Source: Linepithema humile (taxonomy: Eukaryota > Arthropoda > Insecta > Hymenoptera > Formicidae). Taken from it: DNA of 64,000 nucleotides. The translations under genes and the position numbers were made by a program. The stretch spans positions 20,793,698 to 20,857,697 of the forward strand of contig NC_090134.1 in NCBI RefSeq assembly GCF_040581485.1, given 5' to 3'. Positions 1-12,500 of this stretch are shown here, piece by piece (position 1 is the stretch's first letter; every line of letters begins with the position of its first letter). Below the pieces are notes generated by a model. That model was not told where the DNA came from. It saw nothing but the letters and a program-made list of their open reading frames with translations, and made no database searches.

Positions 1-48
1 GCAATTAAAAATTCATGAGACAATTACGAAAAAGAAAAAAACAACGTT

Positions 49-385
49 TGAATCAAAATTACAATTCAAGCTCGACTAGAACGGTTTGGCAATTTTTCAA
101 CAACAATTCACTGTCTGTGTCGCATTTCGTTTTTCGCCAAATGAAAACTATCCGAATACGCAATTTATTGATGATCTCTCTAGTCCAGCGGTTACTCATG
201 TTCGCGCTATTCTGAATCAAAATTGCAAATTACAGTTCAAGCACTCATCGAACCCAGCTCGACATTTTTTCAGTAACCGATTCTTCCTCTGTATTCGCGT
301 TTCATTTTTCAGCAATTGAAAACTAATCGAATTCACGATTTATCGATTATCTCTCGAACTTTTATGGTTACTTGCGCTCGCCGTT
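49..385. repeat. Two diverged tandem copies, period about 164 bp
   Basis: Unit one begins at 49 and unit two at 213, both with TGAATCAAAATT. Later matching blocks are CGCATTTCGTTTTTCGCCAA against CGCGTTTCATTTTTCAGCAA, followed by nearly identical sequence through TGAAAACTA, CGAAT and GATTATCTCTC. The copies have many substitutions and small indels, so the duplication is old. A third start near 385 is only hinted at. The unit length resembles a nucleosome-sized satellite, but two copies do not prove a satellite array. No coding function is apparent. Confidence 0.6.
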
Positions 386-3300
386 TGAAACGTATTTCAA
401 AAACGTGGAAAAGAATTTGTAAGCAATGTATTAAATAACATTACGGGAATGCAATCATCGTGAGTGTAGAAAAACAACGCTGACATGCGCACGTTGGTCG
501 TCTCTCGAATAAGTAACTGAAAGTAATACACACACTTTGATACGCGCAAGTTTTTACAGCATGTTTTCCGCATTAGCGAACCTCGGCGCAATATGAAAAA
601 CAAAAGATGCTGTAGACAGTACGTGCTGTCGACACGCGAATTCATTTCCGACGAACTCAACTCTCGCTCTTCCTCCCACCCATCCTCCCCTCCCACCGCC
701 ACCCCTCACTCAATTCCCGCGAGAACGTCCCTAAAATAATCCCGAGCGCAAAACGTGTCGTTATAAAAATTCCATCGTCCCTCCTCGCAGTAGCAGTGGC
801 ACGAGGAGAATTTTGTGTTCCTCCATGCCCGACCCGTTTTTCTCCTTTTCTACTTGCACTCGTGCGCCCGCGTCATCATTCCCACCGTCACGCGTTAAGC
901 GCGCGGATCCGCCCGCCTCTCGTGTAAATCCGACTCTTCATAAATTTTTCATCGAACTTCAAGGAGGCACGTAAGCATCCGCGTTGCGTGGTTCTGACAG
1001 AGGAGCGCCTCTCGTTCTTATCGATTTCGCGCGAAACGTCTGTACCTCGCGTCCGGACCGACCGAAGCGCGTACTTGGAATTAATTAAATTAATAAGTAT
1101 GAGGCGGCGATAATGAGCAGCGGCCGACGGCGTTAATTGTGGTCCCGCGTAATGAGACGCCGACAGGTCTCGGATAAGCCGCTGTCATCGCGATGCGAAG
1201 CCGGCGTAGGAGCTGTCAACGAGAGAAGAGTATACGATAAGGCTTCAACGAGGTGGAACCTCTTGCTTATCCCAAAAGGCTATATATTGCGCGAAGCCAA
1301 ACGGCCACGAACAATTAATTACTGGCAACTGTGCGCGATTCCTTACAAAGGAACTTTCGAGCGAATGAACGGTGATTCGAAGTTTACTCAACTGACTTGA
1401 TCGTCTTCAACGATAGTTTCTCGTTATCGAGAAGTCGATAGATACCTAAATCTGATTGTCTATCCCTCTCCAATTTTCGGCAATGCCAAAATACAATGCA
1501 ACATGTTCTGCGAATTGTCACGAATGAAGTATAAATTATAAAGGATTCTCGCATAAATCGTGCGAGTGCTTATCCGAGAGAGTGTCGTCTGACAATTTAA
1601 GCGGAATGACTGGTACTTGTCACCGCGGAGCTAAAGGACATCTGTCGGATTCTCGCATCGGATTAATGCATTTCAAACATCACATCTAATTGTAATTTGC
1701 ATATTATAATACGAGAAATTAATTTAATTAAAAAAATATATATTTAACTTTTTCTATTTATATGATTCGAAACATTCGCACTTTTTAAATATCTATCTAT
1801 ATATTAAATAAATGTAAGAAGAAAATTGTGTATAGAGTTTGACGATATTTCGGATAATTTTTGTGTAAGAGAAAATAGCGTAGAGCATGATTTACGGTGT
1901 AAGCATTACAAGTTAAAAGTCAGCCATCGAGGATGCGCCTTGGCTGCGAAAATCCGGTTGGCTTTAACGCGAAACTTGGAGCGGCCACATTCGCTTCGGG
2001 GGGTTACTGCGCCTGATTAAAATTGACCGGTGCGCAGTATCGGATAGCCGGTATGCGGCACAACGAGCCGTGCAGTCGCCGCGTTCGCGCATATTAAATC
2101 GTATACCGCGGCAGTACACGATTTAACTCCTCTCGCACAATAGATTCGTTCCGCGCGAGTTGCCGCGTCCCGTAAAATCGAACGCAATCGCTCCGAGCCG
2201 CGGAAACAATATTTCCCGCGCGGCTTCTCTCATCCGCGCTTTTTCCTACCCTATCTCTTTCCCACTCGCCTCATCGTCGACCACGGCGCGCCGCAGTTTC
2301 CCCCTTTTTACGCTTGTTCCACCACCCCCCCTCCCCCTCAGCTCCTCTTTCCTTCTCTTTAACATCGCGCCAGTGGCGACGACGAGCGCTTTGAACTTTT
2401 CCAATTTTCACACGATGAGATTCAACTACGGAAGCGAATGAGACGCCGGTAGTAATGTATGAGAAACGATCCTTAGCGGCGTTTGCGGTGATGACGTTAC
2501 ACACCGCTTCTGCTTATTAACGAGATCTCGAAGAAAATGAAGAGACGCGCGTGACTTGTAACGTCAATAAGCGCAAAACTCTCCGTTAAAGCGGCTGATT
2601 CTATAAGAAGAAATTTTCATTCGATATTGACTAATCTACGTAAACATAGAGATCAAATTCTCGCGTATAGTAAAATATACCGTCTATCGAATCGTGGAAA
2701 ATTTTGCCAGAAGATTCGCCAGAATTACCCAGAGCAAACGTTCATCAGTAATAAACGATCCATTCATGTCTGATTTCAGGATGCCGACCGCTGAGAGATA
2801 CCATCGCATCGTCCATGTAGCCCAGGAGAAATTATCCCAGTTCGACACGTAGGTAAGTAGCCCGTTAAACTGACCTCGGTTCCGCGACTTCAAATTCAAT
2901 TGCCGGTCTGCCACTTAACATGCCACGGGCAACGAACCGCAAATTCTTGCCGCGCAGCGCGGATGCGGTAATTCCATTACGACGTTCATAAGCACGCGGC
3001 ACGAAAGAAAGATTTCCCGAGGGTACTTAGTGCCGTAACGAGTTTGCCATAGCGCGCGGCGTGTTGTTGACGACGTGAGCGTTCCACCGAAATGCCGCGC
3101 GTAGCACCAATACTTCGGGATTCGTATTTCCTCACGGTAAGCACGGCGAAGGATAATCGAGGTTTATCCAGCGTGCATTAACAATCTCCGGTGGAGCGTG
3201 TGCGTGCGGCATCATTGCAAATTAAACTCACACGTTATAATTGTGCCGGTTTCGATCTGCGCTGTTGTAAGCCCCGCGTAACATCTAGAAGACAATAATA

Positions 3301-4600
3301 TGTATATCGGAAAACGGACTATCGGCCGCTCGTTCATTCATCCGTCCTGCGGTAAGCTTCTCACGGTCCCAGATTTACATTTTGGGGACACGCATGTACG
3401 CTTCTCGCAATTGAAATTCGATTTATCAGCGTTTGCGAATGCACTCGCGGTTAACCTTACGCGAGCGCGTTGCTGGAAGCGAGGGGGTGAATGGAATACA
3501 CGCACGCTTTCACACTCAGCAATTAACTCGATTGCTGATGCTTTTGGTTTATCTATGGGCACGCGTCAATACTTGCCGTTTATAGACAAATCAATTAATT
3601 AACGTGTATGTCGTTGTTCCTTCTTTTTTTATTCTACTTTACTCAGATATGCTTTTCAGCAGTCAGCTATTCTGTACGGATATTGAATGCGATCGCTATG
3701 AAATGCATGTGAAATATAGAGAGCGTACGTACGAAAATAAGTCAAAAATAAAAGGGCATTTTCAATTGATTTAGAAATCGAAAAGTCTTTTTACCAACTA
3801 CGTGAATAGACTGTTTTCAACGAATTTATAAAATTTCTGTGAATTATACGAAATCGACACACATTTGAAGTAATTCAATTTTTATTTTCCTCTTTATCTT
3901 GTTTTCGAGACTTTTTATCTGATTTAGGATTGAAATTAAGAGACAGTTGCAACAAATTGGATTGCATGCAAAATAGAACGGAATTAATATATCGATCATG
4001 TGGTAACATTTAACGCAAGAAAAGAACCGCAGATTAGTGATTGTAATTAAATATGTCTATAACGACGATCGTATCAATCATGATTTAATAATATGTATAG
4101 TAAATTATAATGCGGCAAATGCAATTAATTTGAAATAGCGATATCGACTCACGGTCCAGTAATCATGGGAATCGGGATTAGTTCAAATGACATACGGATT
4201 ACCGCGCAAAGTAACTCTCAATTCATTATTATGTATTTAATATCTCACGTTTTACACACGCTGACGCACCGTTGCAGCTCGTCGCTTCAATATCTACACC
4301 TAATTTTCATGAAATTTCCACCGTAATGATTACTATCGTATTTTATAACATTGTACATTTTATTTGTATCTGCAAATGCAGGTGACACGCTTATAATATA
4401 ACAGGAACAAAGATGTAAAAATAAAAAAATATTGCATACATAGATTAAATTTTATTTCAAAAAGTGGAGATAATCGGTAGAATCAATGCGCTTTTAATAG
4501 CAACTCTCATCGCGGACGTAATATATACATATGATATTGATTGATATTTCATTAAATCTGGCAAAATTCATCGGATGCTTCATCTTTAGCGAAATGTATC
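386..4600. other. Spacer with two GC-rich patches, no gene seen
   Basis: No protein gene, RNA gene or recognisable transposon is supported here. Two GC/CpG-rich patches stand out, roughly 640-1240 and 2000-2420, the second with C-rich polypyrimidine. The rest is AT-rich. Short open frames occur on both strands but overlap one another and resemble no family I know. Confidence 0.5.
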
Positions 4601-5330
4601 GGATATCGCGGAGCTGCTGATTGAGCAGCGAGGACGGGCTGGTTTCCATGCGATTTCAATTATTCCCGGCGCGCGGCCGAATTCGGCGCCACGTAATTGA
4701 GGGAGAAGGCCAAGGCAGGCGCCGCGTTAGAATCTTGAATCGACCGTTCCGGCTGCGCGACGGCAATTACGTCCCGATCGTCCTACACGGCGGCGACGTC
4801 CCGCTCGCGTGCGCCCACGAGTGGGCCGCTTTCTCCATTTACCTCGGCGTGTAGGTGTATCCTACCGAATGTGCCTGTCGTCTACATCCCGGTCGATTTA
4901 CGGTCGAGCGAGCGAGCGAGAGAGAGAGAGAGCGAGCGCGCGCGGCGCCCCGACCAGAATTTCATTTCGCGGAGGCACATTCGGTATCCTCGGGGAGTCA
5001 TTCCGGAGCCCAGCCGCGCGTCCCCCGCAACTCTCCCGGCGAATTTAAAGGATGTCCGTCATCTTGACGGATCTCACGCGCCGTCCCTCGGCGCCGTAAA
5101 GGTGGATTTAAAGGGATGTACGACTCGGCGCGGCGGGAAAGCGCGACGTAACTGTAACCATATTGTATCGACACACTACGCCGGAGTTTCGTCGCGCCAC
5201 TTGTCACAGCCGCTACTCGGGAGATCTTTTCGCCACGCTCGGGAGAGAGAGACTCCGCCGTCGTAACTCCCCGCGTAGCTCCGGCTCCTCGCAATATCCA
5301 TACCGTGGCTTCTTCCTTTTATTCCATCCG
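4600..5330. other. CpG-rich island with GAGC/GA simple repeat
   Basis: The segment is clearly richer in G, C and CpG than its flanks. It contains a purine-rich simple repeat at 4906-4944 made of GAGC units running into GA units and then CG units. Overlapping open frames on both strands fit GC-rich DNA lacking AT-rich stop codons, not coding. It could be a promoter or enhancer, or an unmethylated island, but no core promoter was identified. Confidence 0.4.
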
Positions 5331-7900
5331 GATGGAACCGAGAAATTAGGTTGCATGAATTACGGAGAAGATCTAGATGTATTTTTAACATCGATAAATG
5401 GAAATATTCTATTCTTTTTCTCTCTCTTCATTTTCTCGTCAATTATTTTACTCTGGCATTTTTATTGATAATTTTATTAAATTATTATTAGAATTTTTGA
5501 ACTAGGAAATAATATCATCTACGAGCAGTAATTTAAATAACTCATCAGCGCAATTTGAATCTAAAAGAATTGAAATCTCTCGATGATCAAAGAATTTATG
5601 CTTTTTTTTTATACAAACGAAGAATTCCTCGAACATTTTATAGGAAAACCTTAATAGCTTTGCCGTGCTAATATCATGCAAAATTTTTGTCTTAGCTGGT
5701 GTATTTAAAAGGTAGATTTTTTAATTACGTCTGTCGCTCGGAACTATTGACATTACATTTATTCGAAGAAGTTCCTAATAGCAGCACAGCTCGTTAACAG
5801 ACAATTCGAAAAAAACATTGCAGTACCCAGATGCGCTCGAAAACTCGATCGTTAAATGGTATTAGAGGTCTGCGTGCAAGCATATTGGATAGTTAGGATT
5901 GCACACCGCCGTATTACTGTGTGAAATTATACGGAAAATCGGTCCCGTTACGTCCCTTCTCTCTCCCTGATCGCTCACGCTGACCTTAATATCTGCGCCA
6001 CCAAGGTGGAAAAGAGGCCGGTTTCTATCGCGGTTCGATACTCGAATGGGCTGACGCCAACAATGGGAAGCGCAGGCCAACGACACGGCATACGACCGAG
6101 GGATTCTCGACGATATCGCGTGAATACGCCTGCGTATATCCCACGTGTGCGCTACGCCGTGAAAATGTATGCATTCTCGTAATCGGGCGAAATCGCAAAA
6201 CGGGGATGCGACTCATGTGTTGCGCTCGCAACCGCGAAAGTTTCGGGCGGGCAGAAGGAAAACCGTGTGTGGCTCGGCGCGATATATGCGAGACGTTATT
6301 GCCCAGATAAGGCCATGCGGTTTTGCTCGAGTACGAGCGGTTCGCCAATATGGCCTGTATGAATATCTACCTACCTCGTCGGATACGATTACCGGCGAAA
6401 AAAAGTGGAACGTGTTCGAGAAAGGATCGAACATGTGGTTCGATTACTCACGCTGAGGAATGTGTAAATGGGGAAGAGGAAGCGGAGAGGATCGCGACGT
6501 GATTGACACATGGGCCGTGCGAGTATATTTCAAGTCCATTTTTGGAAAATAAATTACAACGGCTGCCGCGACACAATAATCGATAACGCGGAAGAAAATA
6601 ATACGATTGAAATGTATAGGTTGGGCGAAAAGTGCGCATAAATATTGGAATTTCGATAAATTTGTGTTGTAATTATCGTGCGGAATATTTCGTATAAAAA
6701 GATTATTTTATCGCGATATTTGTATCGCTGCGCTACCATTGTTCGTTTAGATCTGTCAAAATCTCTCGTTCGCGTTCACGTCGCGCTAAATACGCAATGC
6801 ATACGTTGCGGGATAGTACAATCAAGGGGGCAAAATCCTGAAACGCGCAAGGCTGCAGCTGAGCTTTCGGCAGCGGTTGCCAGCCACAGTTGGTACACTG
6901 ATACGTACACGCGTCGATATTTGCTTCGGATTATGTCAGAACGGCGATAAAATATCGCTCGACGTGGTTTAAACGCGCCAAATGAGCCATTAATAGAAAA
7001 TATCGGTGAACTCGTGTAACATGGATTCAGGGTGGAATTAATCTATTTAAATTAAAGCGGCCCCGCGGACGTACGACGCTCCGCCGGTCTCCGGGCGCCC
7101 ATAAATTACTTAATTAGCCACCATCACGTATGTAGTTTGCACGAAAAAGTTAGGGTGAATAACGCATCGCATCTGGCGATCTGTTGTACTTTGTCGACTC
7201 CGGGAAGACACATGATACTTTTTTGCATCACTTACTTTTCGCGTAATGCAACTTACGTATTTGTGTCTCACGTGGCATTCAATTTGTTATCGGGCGACTG
7301 TTTGAAAATCTTTAGAGATATCGCTCGCTATTCTACGTCACGAAAAACAGATAAATGCAACTATGATTCAACAGGACGATAATTTATCGAACATGTACGT
7401 GAGAAACGATCGGCTTGCTCTTATAAAATATGATAGGGCCGGCAAAGTGCATTGAAAGTATTATTATGGAGCTATATAATGGCGCGTCTCCCCCACGCTG
7501 TATCCACGCCAATAATAAGTGACGCAAAGTGCCCAATTGATCGCGATCTTCGCCAGTTTCGCGCGAACGAGACCACTTTTCTGAGCCAACGAAGCTGAAT
7601 TAATCGTCGCTCGGCGCCTCACTTGGCGTTTCCGTCAGCGCGAGCACGACGAGCACCTCTTACGCTTTCCTTTCACGTCCGAAAGAGCAGCGATTTATCG
7701 TCCCTTATTTTCACATCAACCAGACAAAGCGAACACACGCACACAGTCAAACCTCATGTTTTTGATTCAGTTCTTGAGGAAGAGATTTCTAAAGCGTACT
7801 TGCCTGCTTCGTCGCAGCCGTACTTTTCGATCGCGAGTTCTAAATGCATATTTAATAGTTGATAACTCTCCGGTTATCATTTATTTCATTCGATTGTAAC
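5331..7900. other. Spacer, mostly AT-rich, no gene seen
   Basis: I see no supported gene. A mariner-like terminal sequence at 6617-6640 is listed separately. Patches near 6060-6330 and 7560-7660 are somewhat GC-rich. Short open frames here have no recognisable motif. Confidence 0.45.
6617..6640 (+). mobile_element. Possible mariner-type terminal repeat (fragment)
   Basis: The sequence starting TAGGTTGGGCGAAAAGT, at a TA dinucleotide, resembles inverted termini of mariner elements common in ants and other insects. No matching opposite terminus (AACCTA-type) was found within about 400 bp. No transposase fragment with a recognisable D,D(34)D pattern is visible downstream. If real, it is a truncated relic. 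A chance resemblance over about 17 bases cannot be excluded. Confidence 0.25.
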
Positions 7901-7924
7901 AAAATTCTTTTATGAAATGTTTCA

Positions 7925-8258
7925 TGAAAACGTTTCATAAAATGCATAAAATGATAACAGTAGCACGCGGAGAATCTAAATCACTTTTATTATGTTTTTA
8001 CTATTTGGTTTCAATTAGTTATGCTACACATATTTTTAGAACTGACAATATTTATATAAAACACAATGTATTGAGTTTTTCTCATAAAAAAATATATTTT
8101 TATACGTTCTACGAAATGCATAAAATATTAATAATTGCACGCAAAGAATCTGAATTACCTTTATTAACGCTTTTTTTAACGCTTGATTTCAATTATGTTA
8201 CACATTTTTTAGAATTGACAATATTTATATAAAATACAATGTATTGATTTTTTCTGTT
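7925..8258. repeat. Tandem duplication, period 174 bp, frame-preserving
   Basis: AATGCATAAA recurs at 7941 and 8115. The shared blocks continue through GCACGC-AGAATCT, TTTCAATTA-TTA-, CTACACAT/TTACACAT, TTTTTAGAA-TGACAATATT and TATATAAAA-ACAATGTATTGA. The period of 174 is a multiple of three. An open frame at 7912-8232 (+) runs through both copies and encodes two similar peptide halves, each with M-H-K-M/I and a T-H-I/F-F/L segment. There is no start context, domain or codon-bias evidence that it is translated. I treat it as a repeat and not a gene. Confidence 0.65.
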
Positions 8259-8860
8259 CTTTTTTATTTTCTACTTTTAAAATTGAAGATAAAACTGAAA
8301 ATATGAAAGATGCGAGTATATCTCAGCTATGTGTATGCATGTTTACAATTCTTTACTTCGTGTGTTACCGTAGTCACATCACCGTGCATCTAAAAAGACA
8401 AGCGTCTACAAAACCATTGCCGATTCAATCTATGTCAAGTACATCGTGTATCTTTGCCTTCCTTGAGACATGTTTGCGATGGCTGGCATTCGAGGAGATG
8501 CTCTAAAATGTGTCTGACATGGTTGATCTCAATTTTCAGAAACTTAGATCGACTGCCAATTCGAAAAGTGTGCACTTCTTTCTTCGGTTTCTATCGCCAA
8601 ACCTAAATTTTTACGATAAATTTAACATCAAAGTTGAGCAATATTGTTGAATAACTTAATTTTTATATATTACATAAAGTTATTTTCATCGCGTACTTAC
8701 TTCCTCTACATATATCAAACTAATTTTATATATTTTTAATGCTATTGATTTTACACACACGGAAATTATATCTTTTATGTGACGTCGTAAACGTAAAATA
8801 TTCACATTTTAGTGCACGATAAAAAGTATCTCGGCGAGTAAGGCGAGAGAATTTGGAAAT
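8259..8860. other. Spacer, AT-rich, no gene seen
   Basis: AT-rich sequence between the tandem duplication and the GC-rich island that follows. Only very short open frames occur and nothing recognisable is present. Confidence 0.4.
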
Positions 8861-9560
8861 TCAGTTCTTCCTTTTGCTCTATCCTCGCAAAGCCTCGCAG
8901 GCGTCGAGCGACTAAAACCCATCGAACACTGTTGAACCAGGATCGCTGCTCGTCGGTCCGTTAATCGGCGGATGTACCGACAAGACGTGTCGTCTGCATG
9001 TCGGCACGTATGTCTGTGTACGCTTCGTCGGCGGCATCGTGGGTTCTTTGAGAGTGAACCACGAGAGCGAGGGCGAAGGGTCGGTCGGGAGCGCCTATTG
9101 TGCTCGCCCGACGCGCGATCTCTATGGGTCGGAAAGCACACCGACCATAGGAACACATTCAGAGTGGAGCGGAGAATGGTATGAAGCGCGGGACGCGGCA
9201 GCGGGGGGGGGGGAAGCGATTTCGAGGGACACGAAAAGAGTATTAAAGAACGTGGGGACGGCGCCGCTGGAGGAACGTGGCGCGCTCGCTCGCTCGCGCG
9301 CGCGCTATGTATGTACACTTGTATGTACACGGAGAGGTGATGCGAATTCACCGTGAATGCGCCGCAGCTGGTCGTATGCGCCGTACGCCCGACACTATCA
9401 AGTGTACACGACCCTCGCATAGGGACACCTTCGCCGATGCAGCACACGCCATCTCCTCGGTTTTTATTATTTCACATCGGGTGTACCGCGCGCGCGGAGC
9501 GAATGCGACGGGTGAAACTACGCACAAAGCGAGCGTAGTGTAAAGATCCGTCCGGGAGCT
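8860..9560. other. CpG-rich island with CTCG/CG repeat and G11 run
   Basis: The island is GC- and CpG-dense. It contains an 11-base G run at 9203-9213 and a CGCTCG/CGCG repeat at 9281-9306. The longest open frame outside the three genes runs on the minus strand at 8809-9447. It is rich in R, S and P, overlaps open frames on the other strand, and shows no domain, so it is probably a by-product of composition. A regulatory island is the likelier reading. Confidence 0.4.
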
Positions 9561-12500
9561 GTCCGGGTTTAACTCTCCATTCCAATTACTGAAAATTCGC
9601 CGGCGCTTGGATTAATAGATGCGCCGAAAGTAAATCGAACAATGCGGTTCGATCTCTCCACCACACGGGCCGGCCGTAATGAATTCACTGGCGCGCTCTC
9701 ATTAGACGTAGCCTAGATCGTTAGGTATCCGGCGGATCCGATGATATTCCTTGCATTCATCTCTTCTGGCGAGAAGCTTTCGGCCGCTCCAACGCCCTCA
9801 GCGCCTTTGCGGTAAAACTGCATTCGCAAATAAACTGAATTCTCTCAAAGCGGGAACGCGCTTCTGGATATATTCACAATGGTATACACATCGTAATAAT
9901 GAACGTAGATAAATTTTTGTTGAAAGAGGAATTTGAATAAACGCGAGTGAAAGAACGCGTGTCTTGCCATGTCCCTAAAATGCAGACTCATTTAGAACGA
10001 ACAACACAACACACCACACTTACTTATGACTCTCAAATTGATCTCGTTATGCCAGCGTTATATCTTGGTTTAACCCGGTAGCGGTTAAGGATTACTGCAG
10101 CTTCATCACTCGTCTGCGTACCGCGAGAATTATCATGCTCGCGCCGGAAATACGGGAAATCGCATTTCACGTGTGTCCCGTGTACGTGTGAATCTGCACA
10201 CACACACACACATATCCGAGGACGCATTACCATTACTGACTGATAAAATCCTCTGTGTAGTGTGCTCCATCTATGTTCTTCCGCGCGTTTAATGCCGCGA
10301 CGCGCGGCTTGCATGAAGGATTTGGGTATTCGGTAGATAAGGGAAAGATACGGAAGCGATTGTTGCGAGGTGACGGTGGTGGCGTCTACGATACGTGTAC
10401 ACCCGCTCCACTTGAGCGGGATCCCCAAATTACCGGGGCAACGCGGTGCACCGCGTTGCATTTCCATTTGCACCCTCATACTCCTATTCATAACCGCCGT
10501 AACAGCGGCGCGCTATATCGGGGACAAATGTTCTTCGGCGTGCAGATAGCGCTTTTTTGTGCGGTTTATGCGGGATGTGTTCCGCTTACGGAACTTAAGC
10601 TCGTGATACTAACAGAATTTAAACGTTTTATTTATGCGGCAATAATTGGATATTAATGGAGCCATTCATAGTAAATATTATTATCATATAATACCAGTCT
10701 GTACATTAGTTGTAAGCTAATATGTAATATTGTGAAATTACACGCAACAATTGAATATTATATTACTGATATTTGATGGCTGCATTGATTGTTTTATTAA
10801 TTTTACTAATATCTATATTAACTGAATTCGCGCATTAATTTCGCTTCGTCAGAATGTCTCGGAGGGAGACAGTGATGAATTTCGATTTAGCGATCGGAAG
10901 GATGATTGCATTCTGAAGACGCGATGCGTATGATCGCTGAAAATTCCATCGGCCTTGCGTCACGTGTGCGTCGTGTACATTAACGCATATAGACGTTTCA
11001 CTTGCTTTACATCGGCCGCATCGAGCCCATGCGTCACCGCAAAGCAGGTGCAACGCATACACGTCAATCAGATTTTCCGACGATCCATAGGCACACGTGG
11101 CAAACCGCGTTTAGTTTGCCATTAGCATGATTAACATCCGCTAACACATTTGTCGCTCTCGATTCACCTAACTTGTAAACGATAACACTATTTCGCTCTC
11201 TCGCGAAACACGTGTAGCACGCCGGATGTCCACCTCTGTTTCTACTGCTGTTCTGAGTGAAAAAAAACAAGACATTAGATTAAAATAAGAGTGCTGCCGG
11301 ACAGGGTTTTCGCATGCGAATTTTACGGTTGGAAATTAGCGGCGGCGAGGCGGCATTATTATCCGTGTCTGCAAACGAGACACGGAACGTAACCCGGAGT
11401 TTTCTATATCCGTCGTGGACGAATATGCGCGGCAATTTTCTCAAGTGGACGTTATTACGGCGGAAAGAACAAGGGACGTACGAAGTGGGTTGAGGGTGAT
11501 TACCAAAGATTACGGCGTGTACGCCCGGTATCGTGAACATATACTAGGTCACGAGTCCCCGATCTGTCGTGAGATTATGTCGCTACACTATAAGATCCGC
11601 CTGTTGTTGCACTGCTCCTTACTATGGCGTCCGCACACTTGCCGTATTCTGACGCGATACAGTTAACGATGTTTGATCAAAGGTGAACCGCGGTGTGTGT
11701 TTAATCGAAGACAACACAATTGACCATACACGTCGAATCCACATTAGATCTCGCTTCATTATGCCCGATCATGCGTGTGGTCCGGGATCTCAACAAGTGT
11801 ATTTGGACACGAATTTGCCCGGTCTTGTGTTTATCCCCTTGTCCTTGTATTGTCACAAGAGCATAATATAATCGCGTCGAAGATATGAAAGAATTTTATC
11901 GTATCTTTTTGACACGCGCGTAATCAACGCAATTTTATGCATTAAAATTTTAGCGGGTCAATAGACGGTGGTTAATAAATGCGATGTTGATCGAATGACG
12001 AAAAGCCATTGACGAAAATTACCGGGCTACACTATTATTCTCTTTGTTCTGAAACATATATCCTGTAACGCATCGCGCACACAGTTAACGGAGATAAAAC
12101 AAGAGCTACGCCAGATTTTTCCGCTGATTTATTATGATAAATTGGAAACACATCGAGACAGTGTGCCAGCGTTGTCAATCAAAATTAATAAAAAATTACC
12201 GTTGCGCTCCCGTCATATTCCCGGAGGATATTTCAGTATTGATTAGTCGCGTTTGTCCGCTATACTGCGATTTATATCAACATATAAATGATTTATAGGG
12301 CAAAATTATATTTGCATGAAAAACTAATCAATGTGAGAACACAATTGTTTTGATTATTATCAATCTTGGGGATGACATTAAATAAGTATTACATTATATT
12401 CTTATGATAAAAATATTGTTAACTTATCGCGGATAATAATGGAAGAAAGATATAATAATTAATTTTAAATCTATTGTAGACGATCGATAATATTCATAAT

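Noticed and set aside
8809..9447. Minus-strand open frame of 212 codons, the longest outside the three genes
   Set aside because: It begins at GTG (first ATG about nine codons later), is rich in R, S and P, overlaps open frames on the other strand in a CpG-rich island, and shows no domain.
10197..10212. CA repeat
   Set aside because: A short ordinary microsatellite with no sign of function.
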